A DNA stretch of 64,000 bases from Larix kaempferi (Eukaryota; Streptophyta; Pinopsida; Pinales; Pinaceae): positions 7,845,001 through 7,909,000 of the forward strand of contig BSBM01000076.1 in NCBI GenBank assembly GCA_027924585.1, given 5' to 3'. The position numbers were made by a program, and so were the translations under genes. The notes under the pieces are model-generated. The model was given only the letters and a program-made list of their open reading frames with translations. It searched no databases and was not told the DNA's origin. This document shows positions 1-13,000 of this stretch, in pieces. How positions within the stretch are numbered: the first letter of the stretch is position 1; the number at the start of each line of letters is the position of its first letter.

Positions 1-1178
1 ATGTACACCTCATTTGCGTTGGCAGCCTCTATCTGAGTTGGAGGCCTCTTTTCATTTTCGGGAGCTTTCTTTTGCCAGTTATTTTTGGGAGGGTAATTTC
101 TCTGAATTGGTTGAGTTTGTTGAACTTGCTGAACTCGTTGGACTTGTGCCCTTTCCATGTTTATTATCTTGTTTTGTACTTCCTTCATTTGGGCTACATT
201 TTTCTGCTCAGCTCTTTCCATCCTCTCACACATATCCATCATCTTTTTCTCATATGATTCTTTCAAAGCATCCAAAGGATCTTTACCTTTAGGCTCAGTT
301 GTTTTCAAAGGAGTTTGAGCTCTTGAATAACCAGGTAGATTTGACTTCCCAGAGAACTGCATGTTTCTATCAATCTTAGTTGCCATTGTCTGTGCTTCTA
401 ACAAAGTAGCAGGTTCTTTATCCCTAAGTTGATACTGCATCTCTCCACTTAAAGCTTCAATGTAGTAAACCAGTATAGTATGTGGAGTTGGCTTGTAATC
501 TGTAGGGATTGCATTGTATAAATCAGTGAACTTCTTGTTGAACTCTTCCATGGTTTCTATCTCACTTCTTTTGATGTTTGTTAGAGCAGCAAGTTGATGA
601 CGGGGCTCTTTTTTCTCACCATACTTGTTGGTGAAAGCAGTTGAAAACTCATCTAAGGTGGTAAAGGAGTTGGCTGGCAAGCCGATGAACCAGTCACCAG
701 CAGCCCCATCTAAGGATAAGGCAAACAACTTCATGTATACATCCTCATGTCTGTGAGCAGCATCCCTGACATATCCACCTTTTATTTTTGAGAAAGCAAT
801 AAGGTGATGTGCAGCAGTAACAGCATCAGTGCCGGTAAAGGTGGGAAGTTTGTCGATGGCCTTATCTGGAAGATCATGTGGTTGACTTGCTATCCGAGCA
901 ATGTTGAGGGGAGCGAAAAAATCACCCATTGTATCGAAAAAACAATTATCACTGTTTTCAAAATTTTCAGAATTTTCTAAGTTATTTTCTTGAAAAAGAC
1001 TATGGATGTCAGAAATAGATTGAGACCTAAGTTCTTCAAGGATTTTACGAGAAGCTAGCTTGTTCAGTCTGCTCCTATAAACCTTTTCAGGTTCTGGGAT
1101 AAAACTAAGCAAGCCTTCAGAGTTTCTTCTAGTCGAATACCTTGAGGTGTTAATTGACAATGGAGTCGCCAGGTGGTT
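1..1178 (-). CDS. gag: Gypsy Gag polyprotein, partial
   Basis: The minus-strand frame is open from just after a stop at 1179-1181 to the window edge, about 390 codons with no internal stop. Gag forms the cytoplasmic particle that packages retrotransposon RNA. The middle carries the retrotransposon Gag signature, with GDWFIGLP followed about 17 residues later by AFTNKYGE. The C-terminal part is rich in Gln, Lys and Glu and looks coiled-coil-like (MERAEQKN, VQRVQQVQQTQ). The first in-frame ATG is at 929, but coding-like sequence continues upstream (STRRNSEGLLSFIPEPE), so the original start codon is probably lost. It lies directly downstream of the LTR and primer site, as expected. No zinc knuckle is seen before the edge. 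Confidence 0.85.
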
Positions 1179-1322
1179 TCAAGTCTAATTTCTGAGAGTG
1201 ATTAAACTAAAAAACTACCAAAAAAGGAAAAAAGGGCAGTGGAGTCGCCAGATAGATTGAGAATCTATCAAAAAAGGTAAAAACTAGAAAAAACTAAGGT
1301 CGTCCAGGAACAAAAAGATTTG

Positions 1323-1340
1323 TCCCCGGCAGCGGCGCCA
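1323..1340 (-). promoter_or_regulatory. Primer-binding site of element A
   Basis: On the minus strand TGGCGCCGCTGCCGGGGA starts four bases after the LTR end. It matches the plant Athila/Tat type of primer site, usually assigned to tRNA-Asp (from knowledge of those groups). It fixes the LTR boundary and element orientation. The leader that follows (1179-1322) repeats the block GGCGACTCCA twice and has no coding potential. Confidence 0.8.
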
Positions 1341-1379
1341 AAGATGTTGTCCGCCAACATGCACACCAGCAGCGGAAAT

Positions 1380-1389
1380 CTTTCGAAAG
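1380..1389 (-). other. Conserved 10-bp palindrome CTTTCGAAAG in U5
   Basis: A perfect palindrome 35 bases inside the LTR 3' end. The same ten bases occur at the equivalent place in the other L LTRs (19612-19621, 44185-44194), although surrounding bases differ. A dimer-initiation role in genomic RNA is possible but untested. Confidence 0.55.
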
Positions 1390-1421
1390 CTGTCTCTTCA
1401 ATATAAGTGAGAGAGGTGTGG

Positions 1422-1502
1422 CCTTGGGGGCAAGCAATGAACCAGGTACTGTCACCTGAATCCTAGCTCCTCCGTTTAGGCAAACTCCTAACGAAGCCAA
1501 GG
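1422..1502 (-). other. 81-nt structured RNA element in U5 (copy A)
   Basis: On the minus strand the outer arms CCTTGG and CCAAGG enclose hairpin TTAGG/CCTAA and hairpin CAGGT-GACAGT-ACCTG. It is the same length and order as copies at 14642-14722, 19496-19576 and 44072-44152. See findings for covariation. Confidence 0.65.
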
Positions 1503-2264
1503 GGGGTAGTCCCTAAAAGAGAGTTTCACTAAGGCTCTTTGTGTATTTAAGTGTTTTTGATGTAGTGATGCGGATGGGTGTTTTTTAGGAGTTTTTAAAT
1601 GAGAGACAATGTAAAATTAAAAAAAATAAGACAAGATAATGCAATCCATGTTGCAAATACAAGATGAAAGGTACACTTGGGCAATAAATAAATCACTTTT
1701 CACGTAAATATAAGCAAATACTCCAATGTTGATAATTAAGCAAGCAAAATATAAGATGAAGGACCAGTGTCTTATGGAGTCAGTAAATAAAAGTGATTGT
1801 AAACTTGACACAAGTGCTTGAAATGGAAAGTTTGTGAGAACGTTGTGCAGCTTATCTTGGTAAATTCAAAGTTTTAATTGTCTTGATTATTAGGGCTAAA
1901 ACCAAGGATGTTCAAAGAGTGTCCGGAAAGTAGTTCTAAGCAGCTCCTTTAAGAGACCTGTCGGGGCCTGTCTGGAATCACGGCGAGGCGCGCAATGCTA
2001 ACCAGCCACCGTGTCGCAGATTGGGCGGTCCGGCGCCTCCCCTGAGAACTGATTAAAATACTTTATGACAACGCCGGTTCGTTGGTTATGGGGGTGAAAG
2101 TTTTAATTAGATTTTCACTTGTAAATTAACACGTCTTCCACCTTTCTGAGTACTAGCCCAACCTTTTCAGGTTGGCAGAGCATATGGGTGTAGGACAGAA
2201 ACCAAGATAAATTAATTAAGGGGTGTATGAGTGGAAAATTTTATTATTAGAGAACCTTGTTCAA

Positions 2265-2414
2265 CTCTCCGGCAGAGAGCGCTCTTGACTTGGTCTTATG
2301 ACCACAGTTCAAGAGACTTGCTATATTAACAATGCCTAATGCAGGGAAATGCAAAAAACTAAAATGCCCTCCGATAGAGGGTGCTCTTGACTTGGATTTG
2401 GCCAAGTTCAAGAG
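2265..2414 (-). other. Two tandem hairpin modules in LTR (copy A)
   Basis: Module 1 (2367-2414) and module 2 (2265-2315), minus strand, each consist of a long stem whose arms are CTCTTGAAC and GTCAAGAG, followed by a short hairpin (CCCTC/GAGGG or CTCTC/GAGAG). Module 2 has an inner stem TGGTC-ATAA-GACCA. Both are conserved in the other two L LTRs. Confidence 0.65.
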
Positions 2415-4807
2415 ACTTTGGTTTATTTTAAAAAAAAGCAGAAAGTAGTTGTGTTGTAAAAGCAGTAAATCAACCTTTTAAATGATTAAACAAATCGATA
2501 AGCTCTGAAAGATATGAAGTAATGCTTAACAAGAAACTATTTTGCAAAATGAAACTAAACTCAAACTAGTATTCTACCACACAAGATTTAATCTACTAGG
2601 TGGGATTGATCTCCGAACAAGATCAACCACTAGAACCGCCTGCACTTGAGAACCTCCAGCTAGCTGAAAACTCTGCCAAGGAAACTGACGGGGAAGGAAG
2701 AGTAACCACAAATTATGTGGTCCTGCCCTTGAGATGAAGTCTCAAGGATACTACTTCCGGTCGAAGTTTTTGGAAGAGAAAATATGAGATAAAAATGACA
2801 GTAAATCTAGACTACCTAAGAGTCTCTTTCATGTCAAAGACCCTACTCGGGAGAGCATGGGGGTAAGTAAATACGGAAGATAACTTGAAATGACTTATTG
2901 AAGTAAAAAATAATCTAAGAGCATGAAAAGATCTAAAACTAAGCCAAACCAAACCACAAGACCCAACACTCTTCCCCAAATGGAGAAGAAGACCAAAAAG
3001 TGGAGGCCTCCTCCACTTGAAACTTTTATTAAGTGATTACAAATGCCTTGGGTTTAAAACCTCACAAGGTCTTTCGAGAAATGAAGAAAATGGAAAAACA
3101 AGGCTAGCTCTTATAAGCTTATTACAAAGGATAACAAGATTTTGTAATTATAATCACTCCTTATGGCGTTCTTGTGGTTTTGCCTTGATTTCTTTGCTTC
3201 AAGACCTATCAAATATCTTTCTCTCAAATGACCTACATAAGATCAGAACATCTCAACAAGGCACCCATTAACCATTAGCAAAATAAAACCAATTGGAAAC
3301 TAGTTGAGTCTAGATTCAAAAGATTGACTCTAAAGTAAAAAATGCATGAGATTGTAACATGAAATCTTAACTATGGCGAAACGGACCAGCGAACAACAAA
3401 CTCTTAAAATGTGCTAAAAAAGAGATCTAAAGTATAAAAAATTTAAATATTTTTTGTGCAAAATTTCTATCTTTTGAAAGATGTAAGAGCTTGTAAACAA
3501 CTAGAAGCTACATGCAACCTATCACTTCCCTATATGTTCAAATAAACTACTTAAAATGCAAGGATTAGATTCCTAATATGAGCTTTGAAATGCAAGCTAA
3601 GAGAACACAAAGCTAACAATGCTAACAAACAAGTGCAAGATCTACCACTAACAAGATAAATGAGACTAGATGATGACTAGATTTTAACCACTATCAAGTT
3701 TTTGTTTGTTTTTTGTTGTGTTTTTAGGTCACTGAGAGGATGGACGAGAAGGGAGGATGTAGCTAAGGAGTGGGGCAAAAACGAATGGGCTGAAGCGATA
3801 AGAGAAAGCTAAAAAGATCTAAGGCAAAGAGAGGTAGGACGAAAGGAGGGAAAGGGAGAAGCTAGAAGACAAAGGCGAATGAGAGAGGGGAAAAACTAGG
3901 GCAAAGGAGGATGAAAAAACAAGACAAGGGCAAAGGGCTACAAGTGGAACACTTGGGATGGTAGAAACACCGCCTTGGAAATCCTCCGGTTAACCGGTGA
4001 TACGCCGACAACGAGTGTTGAAGAGAGCACACGGGAACAAATCCCAAGTTATTCCCCAAGGTTGAAGGAACTTCAACCTTATGGCAAACTAATCTATGGC
4101 TTGAAGACAAGAATAATCTCGGATAAAGGCTAGAGGGGCTAGAAAGGGCTTAGCGTGCAAGTACAAAAAGGTTTCAAGGAGCAAATGAGAAGGCTTGAAG
4201 AAGAGAAGCCTAAAGTAACAAGGTTTTTAAAAGTAGAGTTTTTTGTTGATGAGAAACCTGAGAAGAGCTCTTCCTAGCTTTCTTAAGATGAAAAGATCTT
4301 GAGATTATTGCAGATCCTGCAACCACAAAGTGTTAGGCCAAAACTTGAAGATGAACAAGGGCTTGATGCAACCGAGCTCTTACCCTTCTTCACTTTGAGC
4401 AACACCTAATCACAACCCAAACCACTCAACCAACAAGTGAGATCAACAATGCTAGTATGCTAGAAATATCAAGATTAGATCAACAATTTGTATAACCAAC
4501 TACTCATGTCCATTTAGATCTTGATAAACTATGCATAAATAACTAACTTAAATTATAAATGGTTACTCTATTGTACTAAAAATAGTCCTCACAAGCTAGC
4601 CATTGATCAAATACTATGCATAATCAAGAGATGGGTTTAGAGAAGATGTCACCTCAACAAGAGATGAATTCACACCAAAGATTGAAAGCTCATGGACCTC
4701 CAAAGTCGAAATCTTTATTGAAAATATTAAGCCAAAGCATATTACAAATATGTGCAGAGTAATCTTGCATCAAAGTCTCCATGGGATAATAACCCCTAAT
4801 GGGCCTC

Positions 4808-4815
4808 TCTTTATA
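4808..4815 (-). promoter_or_regulatory. TATA box of the element A LTR
   Basis: TATAAAGA on the minus strand, followed by GAGGCCC, aligns with TATA-like sequences in the other L LTRs. It is the likely Pol II core promoter and places U3 at about 1.5 kb. Confidence 0.55.
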
Positions 4816-6313
4816 GTAAAAGACTACAAGCTAACCCTAGGTCGAATTAGTAATGAGCATGGAGGTCGAATCCCAATCAATTAGTGGCTTGGCACAAGAT
4901 AGAGTCAAGTTTGAGGTTGGTAAGGGCGAATAGGTGGCAAACTCGAGTGGTAGATGGCATGGGAAGTAACATCCAACTAATGGGCAAGCTACAACAAGGA
5001 AGGGCGTGATCCATGTGGGAGATGCGAGCTCTTAGGTAGGATTGACGTGAGCCATGTGGAGGGGCGAGTGGGTTGTGGTAGGTTGCAAGCGAGCTCAAAG
5101 GATGGCAAGTGGCAAAGGTAGGTACCAACTCGAGTTTAGATGAGAGCCAAGCCTTCGTGATTGCAATTAACCAACCCATAAACTCCAACAAGGATAAACA
5201 CGAGTCAATGGAGATTGACGTGAGGGTTTAAGGGGATTGACGTGAGGAAGGTAGGATATGCGTGGTAGCTAGTGGGTGTAACTCGAATCACAAAGGGAGC
5301 CAAGCTTTGGTGGGGTGTGGTGAGTCATGAGGGCGCCTACCACATCATAAATGCATATCAACCAACCCAATAATCAAATGCCATGTCAACGAATCGATTT
5401 TTACATAGGGAGGGCGAATTTACTTGAGAGGATAATGATCTGGTGACTGGATGGATGACTGGGAGTGCTTGGAGTTGATTGGAATCTTCCTAAATGATCA
5501 TTGCCATGTCATTTAGTCCTTTATTTTAATCAAATTGATTAATTTTGGAGAGATTTGGATTATCTCCAAAATATTCAATTTGATTATTTTAATTAATAAT
5601 TTCTCTATAAATGACTTTTCAGAGAAAATATTAATTATGAGGCCGAATTGACATCCGAAAGTTGGGTTTAGCTGCTCCATGGGTCATGTGTGATTTTTGG
5701 CTTATGAAACGAGCCATCAAACACTAAGTTCGGACCCTAGATGACTGACATAATTACAGACTCAAATTTCTCTATTTAAACTATAGAGAAATTTAATTAA
5801 AATTTAAAAAATAATTAAAAATTAAAAACCCCAATTTCGACGCATCCGGTAAAAAAATTTCGAAATTTTTTCTGGGGGTCCTAGAGACCTAGGACATGAC
5901 CAAAACCTATTCTAATAGTGTCTAGTATGTTTATACATTATAGTTGGACCCTAATAACCCCCCATGGCCAAATTTCCAAAATCGGGCATTCCAGCTTTGG
6001 AGGAAGCGGGAGAAAAACCAAGAGATTATATTTCGCCTAAAGCAAAGTATAATCTGACGGTGAAAAAACTCCCTGGAATACCTTAGTTGTTTAATCCAGT
6101 CATGAGGAACCGAGCCACTCAGACCCTACTAGCACACTTTGATACAAACCCCCATGGGGCCATGGTCATGTCGACTCAAAAACAAAACCGGCTAGCCAAA
6201 ACTGGCTAGACCCAAATATAATGAAACCCAGATACTCTGGAAGTGAACACTGATGTGTTCCAACACTGGCGGCTCAATAAGGTTTCAACTATTGTACAAA
6301 TCAGTTGATAACA

Positions 6314-7777
6314 GGATGCATCCCCTCCCTAGCAAATTTCTTTGCTATATTTTTCCAGAGGTGGTATGATGGTGAGGGCGATATGGTAAGTGTCGTGGAA
6401 AGGGCTTTCACATACCTAAAAAACTTGGCAAGGTCGGATGAGCCCATGATTTCCACTACTGAGCAGCCTATCCCAAGTGATCTTGTCGAAGGAGTTCATG
6501 AAGGCCCCTTAAGTGAGGATTTTGTTGAAAATCCTCCTCAATATGAGATCCATGGAGAACTCTTGACTGAAAATTCTGTTATAAACCTTGAAATACCTCA
6601 TATCATCATGGTTGATGAGACTCAATATATTGAAATGCCTCTAAGTTATCTCACTGAAGAAAAAATTAAATAGCTTATCAAAGAAAAACTTATTTTTCTC
6701 CCTAGAGCACATCATGACGCTAAAGAGGAGGTCCATAAGGAATCATCCATGGAGGATATTACTGAAGATCCTACTCGTATCACCTCAACAGAAGATGCTA
6801 CAGAACGAGAAATTTTTCAAGACTACTCCAGTGATGATGAGCACATTTGTACTTCTGATCCACCTCCAGAAGAGACTATTACAGAGGTCCTTATTGAAAA
6901 TGAGGAGGTATGTAATGTATATAATGATGATGGTTTGGAAGGCGAACTCCCTTATGACCTTTTGTCTTAAGAGGAGGATTATGAGCATGAAGAAGACAAA
7001 CATAGCTTGAATTATGATATAAGTGATGAAGAATCCCTCATGACTGACATAGATTTTAATGATGATAACTGGACATTTATGCAGAACCCTATATATGCCT
7101 TGTCTAAAGAAGAAACTGATGATCCGAAATCTTTTGAAGGCATGATTGATAACCCCATATATGACATATCCGAGGAACGAAATTTTGAGTCAGAGTCTCT
7201 TGATGGTTTTATTGAAAAACCTATTTATGAGGTGTTTATGGACTTTGAGACGTTGGGAAATATTTGCATGGAAAAGGAGCATGAATGTTTTGCATATGAT
7301 CAGTATGAGCCATGCATGAACATCAACAATGAGAACTTGAAGGATCAGTACAATGAGGATTCAGATCAGATACAACTTATTGAAGAGCAGTCTCAGCCAT
7401 TGTCTCTGTATACAGAGGTTCCTTATGATTTGGAGCAACTTGGGGCTTATGTTTTCACAGAGAATTATCATCAAAGGATCCCTTCAGATCAACATAATGA
7501 AGCAGTTGATTTGTTGCATCATTCTCAGTTTTTTCTCAGCCCTATCCAGTCATGGATAGAAGAAGCCTGTAAGAGAACTTACCATTTAGGGAAGCACTTC
7601 AAATATCTATCGCATGCCTATGATTTCCCATCCAGTCCTCCCATCCAGAATATCCATATAGGTTTGCATATCGTGAATAAGGTATCCTTGTCTTGGTTGG
7701 TAACCAAACACAAGGTGAAATCTTTTTATATTGATGAGATGTTAAAATGGTTGCATTGGATTTATCATTTTACTTAG
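6314..7777 (+). pseudogene. Gag-tail and acidic-repeat protein of element B
   Basis: One reading frame of about 487 codons, broken only by two stops (TAG at 6671-6673, TAA at 6968-6970); both look like mutated Gln codons. The N-terminal segment (RWYDGEGDMVSVVERAF) continues a Gag-like protein whose front was cut off by the element A insertion. The centre is strongly acidic and includes three exact 22-residue repeats around the core PIY (codons at 7088, 7154 and 7220). The C-terminus, WLHWIYHFT, is nearly the same as in the C elements (WLHWWYDFT, WLHWWYDSP). No protease, RT or integrase motif is seen. The function is not known to me; a particle or RNA-binding accessory role is a guess. Confidence 0.7.
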
Positions 7778-8047
7778 CATTTTTATCATGTTATGTTTAG
7801 AGTAGGAAATAAGCTCCTCAAAGTGAGCAGTTACTTTCTGCATTTCCCTTTTATTAGTTAGTTTTTTCCCTTTTGAATAAAGTAACTTCTGGTTCACTGG
7901 TTTCTTGCAAACACTTGTGCTACTGAAAGTTATTCTTGTCAAGTTGAGATGTTTTTACAGGTCATAGAAACCGGAGATTCTGGTGTTCTCGTATGCTCTC
8001 CTTGCCTTAAGACTAGATCAAGCACACGTCCCGCAGTTGGAGCCAGA
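7778..8047 (+). other. 3' untranslated tail of element B
   Basis: Noncoding sequence between the ORF stop and the LTR. Its last about 20 bases (CCCGCAGTTGGAGCCAGA) recur before the 3' LTRs of C, D and C2 and occupy the polypurine-tract position, although the run is not a classic purine tract. Confidence 0.6.
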
Positions 8048-10095
8048 TGTTACCACCTAAAGTTGCACTTTAGTTGGACTTCAGTGAGCCGCCAGTATTG
8101 CACAATTACTTGTGCTCTTTCAGAGTTCAAAAGTTCCAAGTTTGGCCTATTCAGGGCCCCTTTTTTTTAATGTTCTGTAGTACATGACCGTGCCCCACGG
8201 GGTTTGTAATAAGCACGTTAGCATGGTGGTCTTTGAGTGACTCGGTTCCCTAGGACTTGACAACCAACGAAGGTATTCCAAGGAGTTTTTTCCCTTGTCG
8301 ATTATGCTTTTCTTACTATTGTGAGTGATATCAGAATGCTAGAGGTAGTGACATTTCTTGTTTGAGTATGTTATTCCTTCTTATTTCTTTCAATTGTTCA
8401 CACAAATCTTTTAAATCCCCTTTGCTAGTGTTGACTCCATTTTGCAGGTAACTCAGGTTGAAGGAGCGGATGAGCATGTTAGCTCTTCCTCATACTCAAT
8501 AGGTCCAAAACAAGGAAGCCAATACTACCGATGCATCAGCAAGCAGACTCCATAGTCCATTTAGGCGCTCATCCCCCAAGGGTCCCATTCTTTTGATCCA
8601 AACTTCTTCTACTATCTTTGGTTACTGGTTACTTGTCTTAAGATTTACATTTATCAAGCAAATCTAAAAGTAGATCTAATTTACAAATTTTCCTTTTTAA
8701 GTTTGTTTTATCGTAAAATCTAGAGTTCTTGATAGGAAAAGTTTGTTTGATTGAAACGTATATTTGGCTAATTTAAGAGCTTGCTATTGGCTGCCCCAAA
8801 AGAGCAAGCCAAGATCCCAACAAGAGAACTTTCTAGTTCGTGTTCTTGGTTCATTTTTACTCGCTTTTCATTACTAGTTTAGCTAGATTTCATTTTTGCA
8901 TTTTGTAGCATTGTCAGAACACTCTTAAAGTGTTCTGATTGTCATTTCTAATCAACTTTAGCTCGTTGGTTTGTTTTATGTTCTTAGCAGGTTGGAGTTA
9001 AAAAACTCACAGAAAAGTCATCTTGAAGCTCCCAGAACCACCCTATGAATCAACTGTTCAAAGCGTTGTTTCACTTTCACATTTTATTGTAAACTGTCTT
9101 GTTCCCTAATGATAAAGGGAAAGCAGTAATTCTCTGAATTTCTTGATTGTAATCAGAAGAATAAAAAGAGTATAGCAGGCAATTCCAGCGCCTGACCCCA
9201 ATCCCCCCAGAAGGGATTCGCTTTTTTCATTTTTTTTATTTTTCACAATTTTTTCTAAACTTTTTCATTTTAGATTAGTCTCATTTGAGCAGTAGTAATT
9301 AAATAACTCACTCAAGCGCACAACGTCCTCCGAGGACTCATTTATCATTTTATTATATGCTTATGTGTTTTGTTCAGTCGTACAACTGTTCTTAAAATCT
9401 AACTCTAAAATTAACCCCTTGCTCTACCGAAGTACCCCATCACTTTGTGGTGCGAGGAAAACATTTTCTTGGGTTTTAGTTTAGTTAATCATCCACTCAC
9501 ACATTTTAATAAAACGAACAACACCCCAAGCCCAAAGTATGCTCCTGGCCACTGCAGCTTAGTCGGAACAACTGGACCAATCAGAAACGGGTGCAAGGTA
9601 ATTAGTTTAATAGGAAAATCCATTGGAACCAAATTATAAGAGCTCAGGAGGTTGCATGGGAGGAAACTACAGAGTCATCAAGCTACTATTAAGCAGGTTC
9701 ATCCTCACCTGGTTGGACACTTGGTAAAGCTGCTAAAGCACTCAGTTCGAAGGTTAGGTTTCTTTTGGGCCAAACCAAGAATTAACCCACTCCTTAATCC
9801 ACTCATTTAATAATCTTAAAATTTACCAACTGAGACACTGCAATACTTTCACCAAGACCACAGAAGCAACCCTCGCAAGCACTCCATTTTCATCGGCACT
9901 GATCTTTAAATTTTTCTTTTGTTTAAGTTAATCTTTACAAATGTCATGAATGGTGTTGTATCTTAAAAGTTATGGGTGTTAATTTCATATTGCAGTGACT
10001 TATGGTTTATTGTTAAGTGATTTCCTCATAACTCCTAGAATAGACTTTTACTTATGTTATAGATTAAAAGCCTTAGTTTATTTTTCATAAGGACC

Positions 10096-13000
10096 TGTTA
10101 TCACCTAAGATGTAGTTACCCCTATGGATGGATCCAGTCATGGATGGCAATAGGGAAGGGCAACTCAAAAGGTGCAACCACGATCACCTCGACCTCCAAT
10201 ATGTATGGTTGTCACGCCAGTCGAGGCAACCTTCACTTTATGTTATCTAGCCCAGACAACAAAGGGGGAGACCCGATCTACTCCCGACAGGAGAGATCAA
10301 AACCAAGACACCAAATCAGGGTATTTCTAAGTGAAGTTAGGTGTATGGTTTATCCTAGACCTAAGGATGAAGTCACAAGCCAAGTGGGGGTTCAATAGGT
10401 ATGGCTTTGGTTCATAGATGATGTAAAAGTGACTTATAATGTTTGAAGTGAGATCTAGGGCTAGTGTACTAGTTCAATGTCAAAAGATCCACTGCCTTGG
10501 GAACCGTGTCCAATGCAGGATAGTTTTGAGGGATGTATTGGGGCTAACTAGTACATAAGACAAGCCTTACCATGATTCATGATAGCTTTAAGGGTATAGT
10601 TCACCATGCAAAAGTCAAACCACAAGTCAATCCAACAATCTAGGAAAGTTGGGTTGTCTTGGAGATAAACCAGTGCCTTGGGAATTGGGAAGTGGAGTCA
10701 AAGTAAAGTTGACTTGTGGTTTAGGACTCCTAGCACTTGGGACAAGTGGGAAATAGAGGTCTTGATGGATGAATGGGTCTAGATCTAGGTTTGACCCAAG
10801 TGGACCACAATCCCGTAAAACAGGGAATGCAATCCCCAAGGCAAAATTTGACAAAGTGACAGTCTAGACCTAGGTTTTGAATTATTCCGGTTTCAGATCT
10901 CCAAAAATCTCAAGTACCCAGTTCCTCGAAGTGAGTGAACTCACTTCTCCAAGGTGGTGCGACTTTGCCCAAGGAGGCCTAAAAGTGGGGTTAGGTGGGT
11001 CAAATCAAGTCGGATGGCATCCAAATTTTAGATCCGGGTAGATCAGTCAAGTAGGGGTATGGATCTATAATTTTGTGGCAATCCACCGGTTAGATCTTAG
11101 TAGATCTGAGTTTAAGTGTTCCAAGTGGTCCAAAATGGGGATTAAATCCCTTAAAATGTGGAATAGGGCCTACAAGGTGAATTTCAGAAAAGTGACAACC
11201 TGGGTGTATGTTATTTGATGTGTAGATGTCAAATCAAGTGGAATCTCAAACACCCATCGCTTAGATCTAGGTCAACCTGCTCAAACTAGGAAGTGCGCCT
11301 TGCTTGGGAGAGGCTAAGTTGGCCTGGGAAGGGGGTCAAATGGAAGCCAATCCTCACCAAACTATAGATCCGGGATGCCGTGGATGCTATAGAGGTGGGT
11401 TCTTAATATTACGCCCAACAACCCAATAGATCTAAGTAGATCTGAGAAAATGCAAAATTGGGGTTTTAATTAATTAGGGTTTTAAATGTTTTTGACAATT
11501 GGATAGATCATGGAGATAGAACTTACCTTGAGATCATACCTGAATGATGTGGATGAGATGCCTTGATGTTGAGGAAGATTCCCGCAGAGATCAAATGAGA
11601 GATTGTTGATTTGCTTGCCAATTTGATGCCCTAGTCCACAAGTGCGCCTTCCTCTACCTGTCAAACCAAGGAATGAAGATTCAATCAGTAAGAGCAAGTA
11701 TGGAAGAAATACAAGAGAAATGCAAATAGTAACATGAAATAGAAGGTCCTGGGACAGTAATACTCCCTGTTACCAACGAAGAGCTCCAAAGAAGAAGTAG
11801 GGAGAGTCTTCCCCTACCAATACCTCCTCCTCCAAGCAAATCGGCCTCCACCTGTAGATGCAAAATCGTGGTACAAAAGATATGGCAAACAAGATCTCCA
11901 ATAACTCAGTGCAAAGGAAGAACCAACGAACGAACACCAAAAACATTCACCACAACATTGGAGATAGATGCAATAATAATTTTCTATTCCAATAATCCAG
12001 AGCCAAAAGTCCCTTTACAATGAGAGGCTCTCTCCTTTAAATAGGAAGGAGAGGCACCAAAACCCTAACCACTTTTTGAATGAGTGGCTAAGATTATAAG
12101 ATACAAAAGTCTAATCAATGGTTGAGATGAGCTCAACAATATAATACATGGATCACACATAAAATATAACATAAGTGGACAAAATCGCCCTAGAAGAGGG
12201 GAATCCCACCAAATCATGATGATAAAATATCATAAGAGGCTTATGGTGGGTCCAAGGGGTAATTTTATCCCTCCTTGGTCAATCCCCATAGCACAATAAC
12301 CAATAAATAATCATGAATGTACCAAATCGTGCCTCCATAGTGAAGTCGTGGTCCTCAAAAGACCTCAAAAATCCACAGAAAGTACCATAAATGATGGATG
12401 CGGGCCCCGATGAAGCTGAAACTGCTGGAGGAGGTGTGGAAGGTCCCGATCTATCATCACTGATCATCCCATGCCATAACTTTGCCTCAGTAGCCCAAAT
12501 CGATTTCCTCAATAGCCATTTCTACCAATCCTGAAATGCCTCGGGAAGCGTGAAACTACCCCAAACAGCCTCCTGGAGAGCTGGCGCTGTCAAGGTGAGG
12601 GCACCAATGTGTCCGGAAGGGGGGTAATATGGTAAAAACAAGTGGCTGGACCACCCCCTTCATCATCAGCGCCCTAGGTCATCCGGATAAAAGTCATCTC
12701 TGCTCCGACAGGGCCTCCAACAGACCAAAACTGCACTGGGACAGCCTACTGAGGCTCAATCATCACTGTAAGTGCCCGGAACTGAAAACAAACTGTCCCA
12801 TTGGACTCAGAAGGTCCAAATCTATCCAAGATGTGTACTCATACACCATATGAGTCTCTGCATGATCAAAATAAATATCCAATATACCGGAACAAGGCCA
12901 ATAATAATGCTCTGTAAATGATCAAACACTGCTGTACCCCATGAATCATCATCATAACCCTGTAGCTGCTGCAAAGAATCATCATGTATGTGTACATAGA

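Larger units (their letters stand above)
1..6313 (-). mobile_element. Ty3/gypsy LTR retrotransposon, family L, 5' part (element A)
   Basis: Read on the minus strand this is a 5' LTR (1345-6313), a primer-binding site (1323-1340), a short leader and the start of gag, which runs off the window at base 1. The LTR is homologous to those at 15410-19656 and 39913-44229. The element sits inside element B: the sequence to the right of its LTR (6314 on) is the middle of a coding region. The pol genes and 3' LTR lie outside the window, so completeness is unknown. Confidence 0.85.
1345..6313 (-). repeat. 5' LTR of element A (family L)
   Basis: It begins TGTTATCAAC at 6313 and ends GCGGACAACA at 1345 (minus strand), 4969 bp. 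It is colinear with the other two L LTRs over landmarks such as the AGTCGACATGACCATGGCC block near the 5' end, a TATA box near 4810, a purine-biased tract (3730-3960), two hairpin modules, and the 81-nt fold near the 3' end. It is about 0.7 kb longer than the other two copies. There is no gene in it; the short ORFs inside are low-complexity or unconserved. Confidence 0.85.
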
